Positions 26,421 through 35,119 are shown, counted from the stretch's first letter. The stretch is DNA of 64,000 bases from Eutrophosalina sp902522775 (GCA_902522775.1 CABYWQ010000003.1:62001-126000), one strand, 5' to 3'. Numbers and translations are program-made. The notes: generated from the sequence alone by a model not told the origin.

Positions 26421-27404
26421 CTTTTCAGAAATTTCTTTAACTATTTTTTTTGGACTAATCCCTTTATATAGAATTTTGTACACTGACTGAATGAATAAAA
26501 ATTCATTTTTATTATTTTTAGTTATTTCATATGCATTTTTGGAAGCATAGTAGCCCTCAACAACCATAGACATTTCTGATAAGGCTGATTTAACAGAATT
26601 ACCTTTACCAATCATATTCCCAAATGTTCTGTTTCTGCTAAATACGGAATATGTAGTTACAAGTAAATCTCCTATATAAGCAGAATGATTAATGTCCCTT
26701 TTTATTTGATGAATTGTTCTAATAAATAATTTTAATTCTTTAGCACAGTGACTTATTACAACACTTAAAAAATTATCGCCATATCCTAATCCATGACAAA
26801 TACCTACAAGAATTGAATAAATATTTTTTAGGGTAGCTGAATATTCTATACCAATAATGTCAGTTGAAACAGATGGTTTTATATATTTTGATTTTAAGTT
26901 TTTTGAAATATAATTTCCTAAAGTTTTACTTCTTACTCCAACAGTTAAATAGGAAAGTTTTTCTAGAGCAACTTCTTCAGCATGACATGGTCCACTTATA
27001 ATTCCAATATGATTTTTATTAATCCCATAATTTAAATGAAAATGTTCACTGATTACAAGTTGTGATTTTGGTATAACTCCCTTTGATGCAGATATTATAT
27101 ATTTATCTTTTAGTAGATCCTCAGAATTTTCAAATGTTAAATCGATAAATGGAGAAGGTATGGCAATAATTAAAATATCTGAAAGTTTAATAATTTTTTG
27201 TAGATCATTAGATATATTCAATTTTTTAGTTTTTAATTGAACATTTCTTAAATATTTTGGATTTCTCTTATTTTCATATATTCCATCAATGATTTTTTTT
27301 GTTCTAACATACCAGTTAAGTTCATCAAGATTTTCAGAAAATATTTTTACTAATGCAGTTCCCCAACTTCCTGCCCCAATAACACCATAACTTTTGTTTT
27401 TCAT
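26412..27404 (-). CDS. gpsA: Glycerol-3-phosphate dehydrogenase [NAD(P)+]
   Basis: GpsA reduces dihydroxyacetone phosphate to sn-glycerol-3-phosphate, the phospholipid backbone. It is 330 residues from the ATG at 27402-27404; a TTG three codons upstream is less likely. The Rossmann motif GVIGAGSWGTAL opens the protein, SASKGV and GPCHAEEVA follow, and the catalytic lysine lies in YSATLKNIYSI. RNRTFG is also diagnostic. It converges on pheS. A consensus -7 element is found about 30 bases upstream. Confidence 0.95.
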   Translation of the reverse strand: MKNKSYGVIGAGSWGTALVKIFSENLDELNWYVRTKKIIDGIYENKRNPKYLRNVQLKTKKLNISNDLQKIIKLSDILIIAIPSPFIDLTFENSEDLLKDKYIISASKGVIPKSQLVISEHFHLNYGINKNHIGIISGPCHAEEVALEKLSYLTVGVRSKTLGNYISKNLKSKYIKPSVSTDIIGIEYSATLKNIYSILVGICHGLGYGDNFLSVVISHCAKELKLFIRTIHQIKRDINHSAYIGDLLVTTYSVFSRNRTFGNMIGKGNSVKSALSEMSMVVEGYYASKNAYEITKNNKNEFLFIQSVYKILYKGISPKKIVKEISEKLY

Positions 27405-27433
27405 TTTTAACAATTCTTTAATATAGATGGAAA

Positions 27434-27441
27434 CAAATTTA
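27434..27441 (-). promoter_or_regulatory. Candidate -7 promoter element for gpsA
   Basis: The minus strand reads TAAATTTG, an exact TAnnTTTG match about 30 bases before the gpsA ATG and just downstream of the terminator hairpin that ends the preceding minus-strand unit. Confidence 0.5.
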
Positions 27442-27478
27442 ATTTAATTTTAATTCATTGTTTTTCATAAGTTTTAAC

Positions 27479-27506
27479 AAAAAACACTCGTAAAAGAGTG
27501 TTTTTT
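27479..27506 (-). terminator. Rho-independent terminator after the ABC ATPase / small membrane protein unit
   Basis: An 11-base stem (AAAAAACACTC with GAGTGTTTTTT) and a 6-base loop give a U-run on either strand. It ends the minus-strand unit 27514-30575 and separates it from gpsA. Confidence 0.85.
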
Positions 27507-27513
27507 GTTTATG

Positions 27514-27864
27514 TTACTTTACAATAACAAAAGTAATCAGTCCTAAAACGAAAAAAAATAATATTCTAAAATGTTTTTTTCTAGTGTCTACAGATCTGTT
27601 ATGTAAATACCAACCAAAAAAACATAAAAATAAAGTTACTGCGTTTGAAATGTATATATTTAATTCTAACTTATAAATTAACAAAAAGGAAAATGATAGA
27701 TTGATTAATAAAAATATTAATGTAAATAGTGAAATTCTAAAATCAAAAAAAGTATATTTTTTTTTTATTATAAATTTATAAGAGGAGTTTAAAATATTAA
27801 AACCTAAAAATAAAAAACATATTATTTCTAATAAGTTATGAATAATAATAAGATTTATATTCAT
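27514..27864 (-). CDS. Small membrane protein downstream of the ABC ATPase
   Basis: 116 residues with four predicted membrane helices (LLEIICFLFLGFNIL; FRISLFTLIFLLINLSFSFLLIY; AVTLFLCFFGWYL; ILFFFVLGLITFVIV). It is not recognised. It starts one base after the ABC ATPase stop, so it is probably translationally coupled to it, and a strong terminator follows 8 bases after its stop. The close link to the ABC ATPase suggests, but does not prove, a joint role. Confidence 0.65.
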   Translation of the reverse strand: MNINLIIIHNLLEIICFLFLGFNILNSSYKFIIKKKYTFFDFRISLFTLIFLLINLSFSFLLIYKLELNIYISNAVTLFLCFFGWYLHNRSVDTRKKHFRILFFFVLGLITFVIVK

Positions 27865-27865
27865 T

Positions 27866-29401
27866 TTAAATTATGGCATTAATTAAACTTCTTGTATAAG
27901 AACTTGAGTTTTTAAATAATTTTTTAGAATTATTTAAATCAACAACCTCACCGCTTTTTAATACCATAATTCGATTGCAAATACTTTTAACAATTCTTAT
28001 ATCATGAGAAATAAATATTATTGAAAGGGAAAATTTATTTTTTAATTCAATCAATAAATTAAGAATAGAATTTTGAATATTTTTATCTAAGGCAGATACA
28101 CACTCATCACAAATTAGAATTTTTGGTTTCATTGTAAGTGCTCTTGCAATAACTACGCGTTGTCTCTCTCCGCCTGACAATTCTGAGGGCAATTTATTGT
28201 ATAATTTATTTTTCAATTTAACACTCCTTAAAATATTAACTGCCTCAGAATGTAAATTTTTTTTTGAAATTAAATTATGAAATTTAAGAGGTTCAATTAT
28301 TTGATTAACAATACTAATTGATGGATCCAAAGAAGAATAAGGGTCTTGAAAAATAGTTTGAATTTCTTTACTTATAGATACTCTATTAAGAGTTTTTAAA
28401 TTTTTTGAATTGTAAAAAATATCACCAGAGTAGTCTTTGTAAATTTTAAGTATACATTTAGAAATTGTAGTTTTTCCTGATCCTGATTCTCCAATTATAC
28501 CCAAAAAATCATTTTTGAATAAACTAAAATTTATATTATTTAAAATTTGTTTCCCTGTAAGCTTTAAATTTAAATTATTAACCTTAAGAATTTCTAATTT
28601 ATTTTTTTCAAAATTAATTTTATCAATTTTAAACCTCTTATTCAATGATATTAAATTTTTTGTATATATCATCTTTGGATTTTTAAAAACTTTTTTTGTT
28701 TCACCTTTTTCAATTATTTTTCCATCTTTGAGAAAAATTATGTTATCTGAAATTTTATAAACAATATTAAGATTATGGGTAATTAATACTAAACTCATTT
28801 GATATTCATTTTTGAGTTTCATTATTAATGAAATAATTTCTTTTTTGACCAATGAATCAAGAGATGATGTAGCTTCATCACAAATTAAAATTTTAGGTTT
28901 TTTTGAAATCATCATTGCAATCATAAGTCTTTGCTGTTGCCCTCCACTAAGTTGGTGAGGATATTTTTTTAGTGTTGAAATAGGGTCGTTAATTTTAACT
29001 TTTTCAAGTAATTCAATTGCAATGTTGATATTTTCTTTATTTGATGAATAATTTTTTTGAAAACACTCTATCAATTGATTTCCACATTTTATGCTTGGAT
29101 TTAGATAGCTTGAGGGATCTTGAAAAATAATTCCAACATCATTTTTTAAAAAGTTCTTATAATTATTACTTGAGAATTTATTTAAGTTAGAATTACTAAA
29201 ATAAATATCACCTGATTGATTTAAACCTCTAAATCCAGAAAGTTTGAGAATACTCAATGCAGTAATAGATTTTCCACTTCCAGATTCACCAACAATACCA
29301 AGTATAGTATTTTTTTTAATTTTAAAATTTAAATTGTCTACGATTTTATTTCCTTTTGAGTAGACATTTAGATTTTTTATTTCAAATAAATTATCATTCA
29401 T
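27866..29401 (-). CDS. Two-domain ABC transporter ATP-binding protein (Dpp/Opp type)
   Basis: 511 residues carrying two complete nucleotide-binding domains in tandem, like YejF or GsiA. NBD1 (about 1-250) has Walker A GESGSGKS, signature LSGGQQQRL and Walker B ILICDEATSSLD. NBD2 (about 265-511) has GESGSGKT, LSGGERQRV and ILICDECVSALD. Both domains have QDPSSYL or QDPYSSLD after the Q-loop, typical of oligopeptide importers. No permease or binding protein gene lies nearby, so the membrane partner is elsewhere. The gene overlaps the serine hydrolase gene upstream by 8 bases and the small membrane protein follows directly. Confidence 0.92.
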   Translation of the reverse strand: MNDNLFEIKNLNVYSKGNKIVDNLNFKIKKNTILGIVGESGSGKSITALSILKLSGFRGLNQSGDIYFSNSNLNKFSSNNYKNFLKNDVGIIFQDPSSYLNPSIKCGNQLIECFQKNYSSNKENINIAIELLEKVKINDPISTLKKYPHQLSGGQQQRLMIAMMISKKPKILICDEATSSLDSLVKKEIISLIMKLKNEYQMSLVLITHNLNIVYKISDNIIFLKDGKIIEKGETKKVFKNPKMIYTKNLISLNKRFKIDKINFEKNKLEILKVNNLNLKLTGKQILNNINFSLFKNDFLGIIGESGSGKTTISKCILKIYKDYSGDIFYNSKNLKTLNRVSISKEIQTIFQDPYSSLDPSISIVNQIIEPLKFHNLISKKNLHSEAVNILRSVKLKNKLYNKLPSELSGGERQRVVIARALTMKPKILICDECVSALDKNIQNSILNLLIELKNKFSLSIIFISHDIRIVKSICNRIMVLKSGEVVDLNNSKKLFKNSSSYTRSLINAII

Positions 29402-30575
29402 TTATTAGATTGTTTGCTTTTAAAATTTTAAAACTTTCTGAAATGTATTTTGTAAAGTCTTTTGGAAATCCGTTTAAACTTTGACCTTTTGCTTTTCTTT
29501 TTCCAAGTCTAGTAATTATCAAATTAATTTTTGGGAAAACAATTACGTATTGACCTTGATGTCCTCTCATAGAAAAAAATTTTTGATTTTGAAATTTACC
29601 AATCCAAAATCCATATCCATATATTGGATTATTCTCGAATCTTGGTGTTATAGATATTTTGATGTAAGAACTATTCATTATTTGAATGCCATTCATTACA
29701 CCAAAATCTTTATAAAGTTTACCTACTTTTGAAAAATCACGAGCATTAGAATTTAAACAACAATATGCTTTTAATTGATTATTTTCTTTGCTATCAACCA
29801 TCCAAAGAGCATCATTTTCAGCACCAATAGGATCCCACAACCATTCACTTACTAAGTCATTAATTTTTTTATTATTTGCTTTTTCAATTACCATTGATAA
29901 AAGTTGGGTACTTCCGCTTTGATAATCAAAACTTTTTCCTGGTAAATCAATAAAAAAAGATTTTAGCATTAATCTTTTTAAGTCTTTGCTTACATATGAA
30001 CGTGCTGTTATTCCTAGTAAATTTTTATAATTTTCTTCCCATTTTAAACCAGATGACATTGAAGCTAAATCGCCAAGAGTTACATTATCACCTCCAACAG
30101 ATTCAAATTCTGGATAATACTTTATAAGTTTTTCATCTAAGCTTTTTATTGTTTTTGATTCAATACTTTTAAATAATAAAAAAGAAATTATACTTTTTGA
30201 CATAGAGAAAGAGTTAGTCATGGAACTCTCATTATATCCTAAAAAATATTTTTCTTGTATTATAGAATCATTTTTAATTAATAAAAAAGCAATACTACCC
30301 AATTGGGTGTGAATAGAATCTAATTCTTTTGTACTTTCCAATTGATTGTATAATTTATGTTTCGGCCATGATTTTGGATTGGAACTTCTTCTAACTTTAA
30401 CATTGTCGAAAAACTTAAAATCATCAATTGATGCTTTTGTACTTTTTGTTTTTAAAACAAGAGAGATCATGTTTTTGTAGTCACTAAAATCTTCATGTTG
30501 AAATAAGATAGTTGTAAAAAGAATTATGCTTACTAAAATTCCAAAACGAATAAATATTTTTCTGGATAATCTCAT
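29394..30575 (-). CDS. Membrane-anchored serine hydrolase (beta-lactamase/PBP fold)
   Basis: 393 residues. A single N-terminal helix (ILVSIILFTTILF) anchors a periplasmic beta-lactamase-like domain (PF00144). The SxxK motif is SMSK in NSFSMSKSIISF (about residue 124), the second motif YQSGS (about 216), and the third GHQGQ (about 343, H-x-G type). This pattern is found in 6-aminohexanoate-dimer hydrolases, esterases and D-amino-acid amidases, so the substrate is open. It overlaps the Dpp/Opp-type ATPase, which may hint at peptide uptake or cell-wall peptide recycling. It diverges from the sensor kinase with 59 bases between starts. Confidence 0.85.
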   Translation of the reverse strand: MRLSRKIFIRFGILVSIILFTTILFQHEDFSDYKNMISLVLKTKSTKASIDDFKFFDNVKVRRSSNPKSWPKHKLYNQLESTKELDSIHTQLGSIAFLLIKNDSIIQEKYFLGYNESSMTNSFSMSKSIISFLLFKSIESKTIKSLDEKLIKYYPEFESVGGDNVTLGDLASMSSGLKWEENYKNLLGITARSYVSKDLKRLMLKSFFIDLPGKSFDYQSGSTQLLSMVIEKANNKKINDLVSEWLWDPIGAENDALWMVDSKENNQLKAYCCLNSNARDFSKVGKLYKDFGVMNGIQIMNSSYIKISITPRFENNPIYGYGFWIGKFQNQKFFSMRGHQGQYVIVFPKINLIITRLGKRKAKGQSLNGFPKDFTKYISESFKILKANNLINE

Positions 30576-30634
30576 TATGAATTTTATAAATATATATATT
30601 TAATTCTTATTGATTATTTTAGATAATCCCAAAC

Positions 30635-32062
30635 ATGAAAAAGCCATTTTTTTATTTAAGAACAAGAATTTTTTTATCAATGATAATTCTCGTATTTATA
30701 TCTTTTTTACTTATTGGAATTTCTACAAACTTTCAAATATCAGAAAGTTCATACTATTATCATGAGCTTAGATTAGATAGAAAAGAATCTCAACTACAAA
30801 GAGCAATTTCATATGAATTTATAAATAATAAAGAAGGTTCAAATGATAGTCAAAAATTTAGAGATCAAATCTTTAAGATATCAGATATTCAAAATATAAG
30901 TTTTAGTATTTATGATTTAAAAGGAAATTTAATTCAGTCAACTTTTGGAGAAAATGCATTAAATAGTATAAGTAATGAACTAATAAATGATATAAACTCC
31001 TCCGAAAAAAATAAAGTAGTTAAAATAAAAAAAATTCAAGAAAAGCAGATTAGAGAATCTTATTCTATTATTTTCGATTCTAACAATGAACCGATATGGA
31101 TACTTAATTTTCCATATGTTGATGATGATAAATTGAATGTTTATGAATTAAGATCTTTTATTCTAAATATTGTTCAGGTATATATTTTATTATTTGTTTT
31201 AGCAATAATTATATCATATTTCGTTTCTAGTTATATTACAAATCCAATCTCTGAAATAGTATATAAAATGAAACAAATGAAAATTGATAAATTAAATAAA
31301 AAAATCAATTTAGATGTTACTAGTAGAGAGATGTTTACTTTGGTAAGTTCATACAATGATATGGTTGATCAAATTGATCAAAATGTAAAACAACTTTCTA
31401 AATCACAAAGAGAATTAGCATGGAGGGAAATGGCTAAACAAGTAGCTCATGAAATAAAAAATCCATTAACTCCAATGAAATTAAGCGTTCAAAATTTTAA
31501 AATAAAATTTGATCCTAAAGATCCGGACATTAATAAAAAATTGGATGAATACAGTAAAACTTTAGTTCAACAAATAGATGTTTTAAGTTCGATAGCTACT
31601 GCTTTTTCTAGTTTTGCAGAATTGCCAGCTCAAAAAAATGAAAAAATTGATCTTATTTCTACTATTAAATTATGCTTAGAAATTTTTAATGAAAGAAATG
31701 TTATTTTTCAAAGTGATCTAGTCAAACTGGAGATTTTATTTGACAGGACTAACTTAATCAGAATTATCAACAATTTGGTTAAAAATTCAATTCAAGCAAC
31801 TAGTGAAATAAATAATCCTGAAATTATTGTTTCGCTAAAAAAAACTACTAAAGATGCAATAATTGAAATTAGTGATAATGGTACAGGAATTCCAAACAAT
31901 TTAAAAGAAAAAATATTTGAGCCCAGTTTTACCACTAAGACTAAGGGTATGGGATTAGGACTTAGTATTATTAAAAACTTAATTAATAACTATAAAGGAA
32001 AAATTTCTTTCAAATCAAAAAAAGGTGAAACAGTTTTTAAGATAAAACTACCATTAAATTAG
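30635..32062 (+). CDS. NtrY-like sensor histidine kinase (orphan)
   Basis: 475 residues: TM1 (about 10-30), a periplasmic sensing region of about 140 residues, TM2 (about 175-198), a HAMP domain, a HisKA domain with the phosphorylated His272 in REMAKQVAHEIKNPLTPMKL, and an ATPase domain (N box NLVKNSIQAT, G1 DNGTGIP, G2 TKGMGLGLSI). The H-box sequence is typical of NtrY-like kinases. No response regulator gene is adjacent, so it is an orphan in this window. It converges on the bacilliredoxin gene with a 4-base overlap. A near-consensus -7 (TATTTTAG) lies in the 59-base gap upstream. Confidence 0.9.
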   Translation: MKKPFFYLRTRIFLSMIILVFISFLLIGISTNFQISESSYYYHELRLDRKESQLQRAISYEFINNKEGSNDSQKFRDQIFKISDIQNISFSIYDLKGNLIQSTFGENALNSISNELINDINSSEKNKVVKIKKIQEKQIRESYSIIFDSNNEPIWILNFPYVDDDKLNVYELRSFILNIVQVYILLFVLAIIISYFVSSYITNPISEIVYKMKQMKIDKLNKKINLDVTSREMFTLVSSYNDMVDQIDQNVKQLSKSQRELAWREMAKQVAHEIKNPLTPMKLSVQNFKIKFDPKDPDINKKLDEYSKTLVQQIDVLSSIATAFSSFAELPAQKNEKIDLISTIKLCLEIFNERNVIFQSDLVKLEILFDRTNLIRIINNLVKNSIQATSEINNPEIIVSLKKTTKDAIIEISDNGTGIPNNLKEKIFEPSFTTKTKGMGLGLSIIKNLINNYKGKISFKSKKGETVFKIKLPLN

Positions 32063-32466
32063 CAATACTCATTGTATGCTTCTTTAAGGTTATCAGCTAT
32101 TATTTTTGCATCTCTTCCTTCAATATGATGACGCTCTAACATATGAACCAATGTTCCATCTTTGAATATCGCAATACAAGGCGATGATGGAGGGAATGGG
32201 AACATTAAATCTCTTACGCTTGCAGTAGCTTCTTTATCAACTCCAGCAAAAACTGTAAATAAATTGTTAGGGATCTTTTCATTTTGTAATGATGCTAATA
32301 CACCTGGTCTTGCATTTGCAGCAGCACATCCACAAACTGAATTTACTGCAATAATGGAAGTGCCAGATTTAATTAAATCTTTAATATCATCATCATTTTT
32401 AAGTTCAGAAAAACCATTACTTGTTAGTTCTTCTTTCATTGGTTTTACAATATGTTCTGGATACAT
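32059..32466 (-). CDS. BrxA/BrxB-family bacilliredoxin (YphP/YqiW type)
   Basis: 135 residues of the thioredoxin-like DUF1094 family. The active-site CGC is in NSVCGCAAANARPG, followed by VFAGVDKEA, MFPFPPSSP and LERHHIEGR, all strongly conserved. In Firmicutes these proteins remove bacillithiol from proteins. Bacteroidota members carry the same motif, so a thiol-disulfide role in the cytoplasm is inferred. A consensus -7 element lies 13 bases upstream. Confidence 0.94.
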   Translation of the reverse strand: MYPEHIVKPMKEELTSNGFSELKNDDDIKDLIKSGTSIIAVNSVCGCAAANARPGVLASLQNEKIPNNLFTVFAGVDKEATASVRDLMFPFPPSSPCIAIFKDGTLVHMLERHHIEGRDAKIIADNLKEAYNEYC

Positions 32467-32479
32467 AATTTTTTTTTTT

Positions 32480-32487
32480 CAAATATA
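32480..32487 (-). promoter_or_regulatory. Candidate -7 promoter element for the bacilliredoxin gene
   Basis: The minus strand reads TATATTTG, an exact TAnnTTTG match, 13 bases before the bacilliredoxin ATG. Confidence 0.5.
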
Positions 32488-32511
32488 CTAAGAACTATTA
32501 AATTCCATTTG

Positions 32512-32519
32512 TAATTTTG
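32512..32519 (+). promoter_or_regulatory. Candidate -7 promoter element for the TerB-DnaJ gene
   Basis: TAATTTTG is an exact TAnnTTTG match ending four bases before the GTG start at 32524, so the RNA is probably leaderless or nearly so. Confidence 0.45.
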
Positions 32520-32523
32520 TAAT

Positions 32524-33228
32524 GTGTATAAATGGTTTTTAGGTTTATTTGGTTTTTTTATATATAGAATTCCTGGATTTTTTATTGGATTTTTTATTGG
32601 ATCCTTTATAGATAACGGTGGAATAAGAAGAGTCAATTCGAATGTTATCAAAGAATTTGAAATTAATTTACTTTCTCTTACATCCATATTAATTAAGTCA
32701 GATGGTAAAATTTCTTCATCTGAACTCCAATTTGTTCGAAATTACTTTATTTCAATTTATGGCTCAGATAAAGCCAACTTATTGTTTAAAAGATTTAATA
32801 ATGAAGTTGATAAATCAAATATATCAGCTGAAAAAATATGTTTTTTTTACAGATCAAGAACAACATACGAAACAAGACTTCAAATAATGAATCTTTTATT
32901 TAATGTTGCAAAATCAGACGGTAATGTATCAAATTATGAATTAAAAAAGTTACTTGAATTTTCAAATCTTATGAAAATTTCAAGAGTTGATTTTGAAAGT
33001 CTGAAAGCTATGTTTATTAAATCTACTAATTCTGATTACAAAATATTAGAAGTTGATAAGAGTTGTACAGATTCTGAATTAAAAAAAGCGTACAGAGATT
33101 TAGCTAAAAAACATCATCCAGATAAGGTTCAGCACCTTGGAGAAGCTTACATAAAGTCTGCTAAAGAAAAATTTTCAAGAATACAAGCGGCATATGAAAA
33201 CGTAAAAAAACAAAGAGGAATCGCGTGA
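32524..33228 (+). CDS. TerB and DnaJ domain protein (DjlA-like)
   Basis: 234 residues starting at GTG. The N-terminus WFLGLFGFFIYRIPGFFIGFFIGSF is a glycine-rich membrane-associated segment as in DjlA. A TerB-like helical domain follows (about 45-170; two repeats, ILIKSDGKISSSE and NVAKSDGNVSNYE). A C-terminal J domain carries the HPD motif in DLAKKHHPDKVQHLGE. DjlA-like proteins stimulate DnaK at the inner membrane. The stop overlaps the next GTG start (GTGA), so translation is coupled. Confidence 0.88.
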   Translation: MYKWFLGLFGFFIYRIPGFFIGFFIGSFIDNGGIRRVNSNVIKEFEINLLSLTSILIKSDGKISSSELQFVRNYFISIYGSDKANLLFKRFNNEVDKSNISAEKICFFYRSRTTYETRLQIMNLLFNVAKSDGNVSNYELKKLLEFSNLMKISRVDFESLKAMFIKSTNSDYKILEVDKSCTDSELKKAYRDLAKKHHPDKVQHLGEAYIKSAKEKFSRIQAAYENVKKQRGIA

Positions 33229-33791
33229 TTGATCAATTATTTTTTTATCTAGAGATTGGATATAGTCATATTTTGGACTTAAACGCATATGATCATTTTT
33301 TATTTTTAATTTCTATAACAATTCCATTTACTTTAAAATATTTTAAAAAGCTGTTTTGGATTGTTACTTTGTTTACAATTGGGCATACAATGTCAATTGT
33401 TTTATCAACTTTTGGATTTATAAAACCTAATATTTCAATGATTGAGTTTTTAATTCCTGTTACAATTATCTTTTCCGCTTTATCAAATATTTTTTTCCTA
33501 AATATTGATAAAAAAATTGATATTAAAATATTATTAATTTCATTATTTTTTGGATTGATACATGGATTTGGTTTTGCTAATTATTTTAACCAAATAACTT
33601 TTGATGATACTTTTGATTTCATTGCTTTACTAGGTTTTTCAATAGGTGTTGAGCTTGCTCAAATTTTAATTGTTATATCAATACTTATATTAAATTCAAT
33701 TTTAGAGTATTTCATAAATAAAAAATATAGTTATTACATTAAAATAAGCTCGATCATAGTTTGTATATTAACTTTTTTATTATTTGTATAG
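33225..33791 (+). CDS. HupE/UreJ-family membrane protein
   Basis: 188 residues with about six membrane helices. The motifs GYSHILDLNAYDHFLFL, FTIGHTMSIVLS, LIPVTIIFSALSNI and FGLIHGFGFANYF match the HupE/UreJ_2 family, linked with nickel or cobalt uptake or with other metals. No urease or hydrogenase genes are nearby, so the metal is unknown. The start is GTG at 33225, overlapping the TerB-DnaJ stop. It sits three bases before the dCMP deaminase gene. Confidence 0.85.
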   Translation: MIDQLFFYLEIGYSHILDLNAYDHFLFLISITIPFTLKYFKKLFWIVTLFTIGHTMSIVLSTFGFIKPNISMIEFLIPVTIIFSALSNIFFLNIDKKIDIKILLISLFFGLIHGFGFANYFNQITFDDTFDFIALLGFSIGVELAQILIVISILILNSILEYFINKKYSYYIKISSIIVCILTFLLFV

Positions 33792-33794
33792 ATT

Positions 33795-34220
33795 GTGAAA
33801 AGTGAAAAACAATTAAGGTATGATAAAGCTTATTTAAAAATGGCTTTAGAATGGGGTAAACTTTCCCATTGTAAAAGGAGACAAGTAGGAGCATTAATTG
33901 TCAAGGATAAAATGATAATTTCAGATGGCTATAATGGAACACCTACAGGTTTCGATAATAATTGTGAAGATGATGAAAACTATACTAAATGGTACGTACT
34001 TCATGCAGAAGCTAATGCAATAACTAAAGTTTCCTCATCAACTCAATCAAGTGAGGGGGCAACACTTTATGTTACGTTATCACCTTGTAGAGACTGCAGT
34101 AAATTAATTTTCCAAGCAGGAATTATTAGGGTTGTATATTATGAAGAATATAAAGACAGATCTGGACTTGATTTTTTAATTGAGGGAGGTGTGGAAGTAA
34201 CGCAAATCTCTACTCTTTGA
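33795..34220 (+). CDS. dCMP deaminase
   Basis: dCMP deaminase turns dCMP into dUMP for thymidylate synthesis. 141 residues, starting at GTG (KSEKQLRYDKAYLKMA matches the family start). Zinc site: H70 and E72 in HAEANAI, C98 and C101 in SPCRDCSK. CKRRQVGALIVKD and GYNGTPTGF are family landmarks. The 3' end overlaps the small membrane protein on the other strand by 11 bases. It could also be labelled ComEB-like; the catalytic site is the same. Confidence 0.93.
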   Translation: MKSEKQLRYDKAYLKMALEWGKLSHCKRRQVGALIVKDKMIISDGYNGTPTGFDNNCEDDENYTKWYVLHAEANAITKVSSSTQSSEGATLYVTLSPCRDCSKLIFQAGIIRVVYYEEYKDRSGLDFLIEGGVEVTQISTL

Positions 34221-34404
34221 TTTTTTTTTCAATTTTTTCTGAAATAATTAATATTAAAATCACCAAGATTGCACACAATGATGCTAATATTCCAATTAGT
34301 GAAACTTTGTTATCAACATCATTAAATTCAAATTCAAAATTATAATTTAAAATATTGATGATTAAAATTATGACACTTATTACAAGACCTATTTTTTTTA
34401 ACAT
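34210..34404 (-). CDS. Small two-helix membrane protein
   Basis: 64 residues, ATG start, two membrane helices (IGLVISVIILIINIL; LIGILASLCAILVILILII) with a short acidic loop between and a Lys/Glu-rich tail. It is not recognised. The clear helix-loop-helix design and a gap not otherwise coded support it as a real gene, but no domain confirms it. Confidence 0.5.
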   Translation of the reverse strand: MLKKIGLVISVIILIINILNYNFEFEFNDVDNKVSLIGILASLCAILVILILIISEKIEKKIKE

Positions 34405-34425
34405 TTTATAAAGTTAAGAATTGAA

Positions 34426-34992
34426 ATGATCATAATTGACAAAACTTTAATATCAAATGACATAATTGAAAAAAAATTCACTTGTGAAATATCCAGTTGC
34501 AAAGGTGGTTGTTGTGTAAAGGGTGATATTGGTGCTCCTTTAGAAAATGATGAAGTAAAAAAACTAAAAAATAATTTTGAAAAATTAAAAAAGTACATTT
34601 CAAAAAAAGGGATTGAAATACTAAAGAAAAAATCAAATTTTGTAAAAGATGATAATGATACTTTTCACACACCCTTAATTGAAAATAGGGAATGTGCTTA
34701 TATTAAAAGAGATAAAAATAATGTGGTTTCATGTGGAATTGAAAATGCATACAACGATGGGGCAATTAGTTTTAATAAACCAATTTCATGTCACTTATAT
34801 CCTGTAAGAATTACTAAACTTCGTAATTATACAGCTGTTAATTATCATAACTGGGATATATGTAAAAGCGCATGTTCAAAGGGAGAAAAAGACAATATTT
34901 ATTTATTTGAATTTTTAAAATCAGCTCTAATTAGAAAGTTTGGAACCTCTTGGTATAATAAATTATTATTAGCAAAAAAAAATAATTCATAG
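34426..34992 (+). CDS. DUF3109 cysteine-rich protein
   Basis: 188 residues, cytoplasmic, cysteine-rich. Cysteines fall in a pattern of FTCEISSCKGGCCVKGD (C20, C25, C29, C30), RECAYI, VSCGIE, SCHLYPVR and WDICKSACSKG. That suggests a metal or Fe-S site as in the related zinc- or iron-binding YkgJ-type families. It is an uncharacterised family. It stands just upstream of nrdB (127 bases), in the same direction. A link with iron supply to the diiron radical enzyme is a hypothesis only. Confidence 0.85.
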   Translation: MIIIDKTLISNDIIEKKFTCEISSCKGGCCVKGDIGAPLENDEVKKLKNNFEKLKKYISKKGIEILKKKSNFVKDDNDTFHTPLIENRECAYIKRDKNNVVSCGIENAYNDGAISFNKPISCHLYPVRITKLRNYTAVNYHNWDICKSACSKGEKDNIYLFEFLKSALIRKFGTSWYNKLLLAKKNNS

Positions 34993-35005
34993 ATTTTTTT
35001 TCAAA

Positions 35006-35036
35006 CACAAATTGTTAAAAACTAAGCCAATTTGTG
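35006..35036. promoter_or_regulatory. Inverted repeat upstream of nrdB
   Basis: CACAAATTG (35006-35014) and CAATTTGTG (35028-35036) form a perfect 9-base inverted repeat with a 13-base spacer, 84 bases before the nrdB start. Each arm is itself nearly palindromic, so two operator sites are possible. It is not a good match to the NrdR consensus. A shorter inverted repeat with a 4-base loop lies at 35086-35099 (ATTTG, CAAAT). Confidence 0.5.
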
Positions 35037-35119
35037 AATAATTATTCCTTTTTTTTCTGACAACATTTTAGAATCTTTGTGAAGCATTTGTTTGCAAATA
35101 ATCTTATTACATTACTGTT

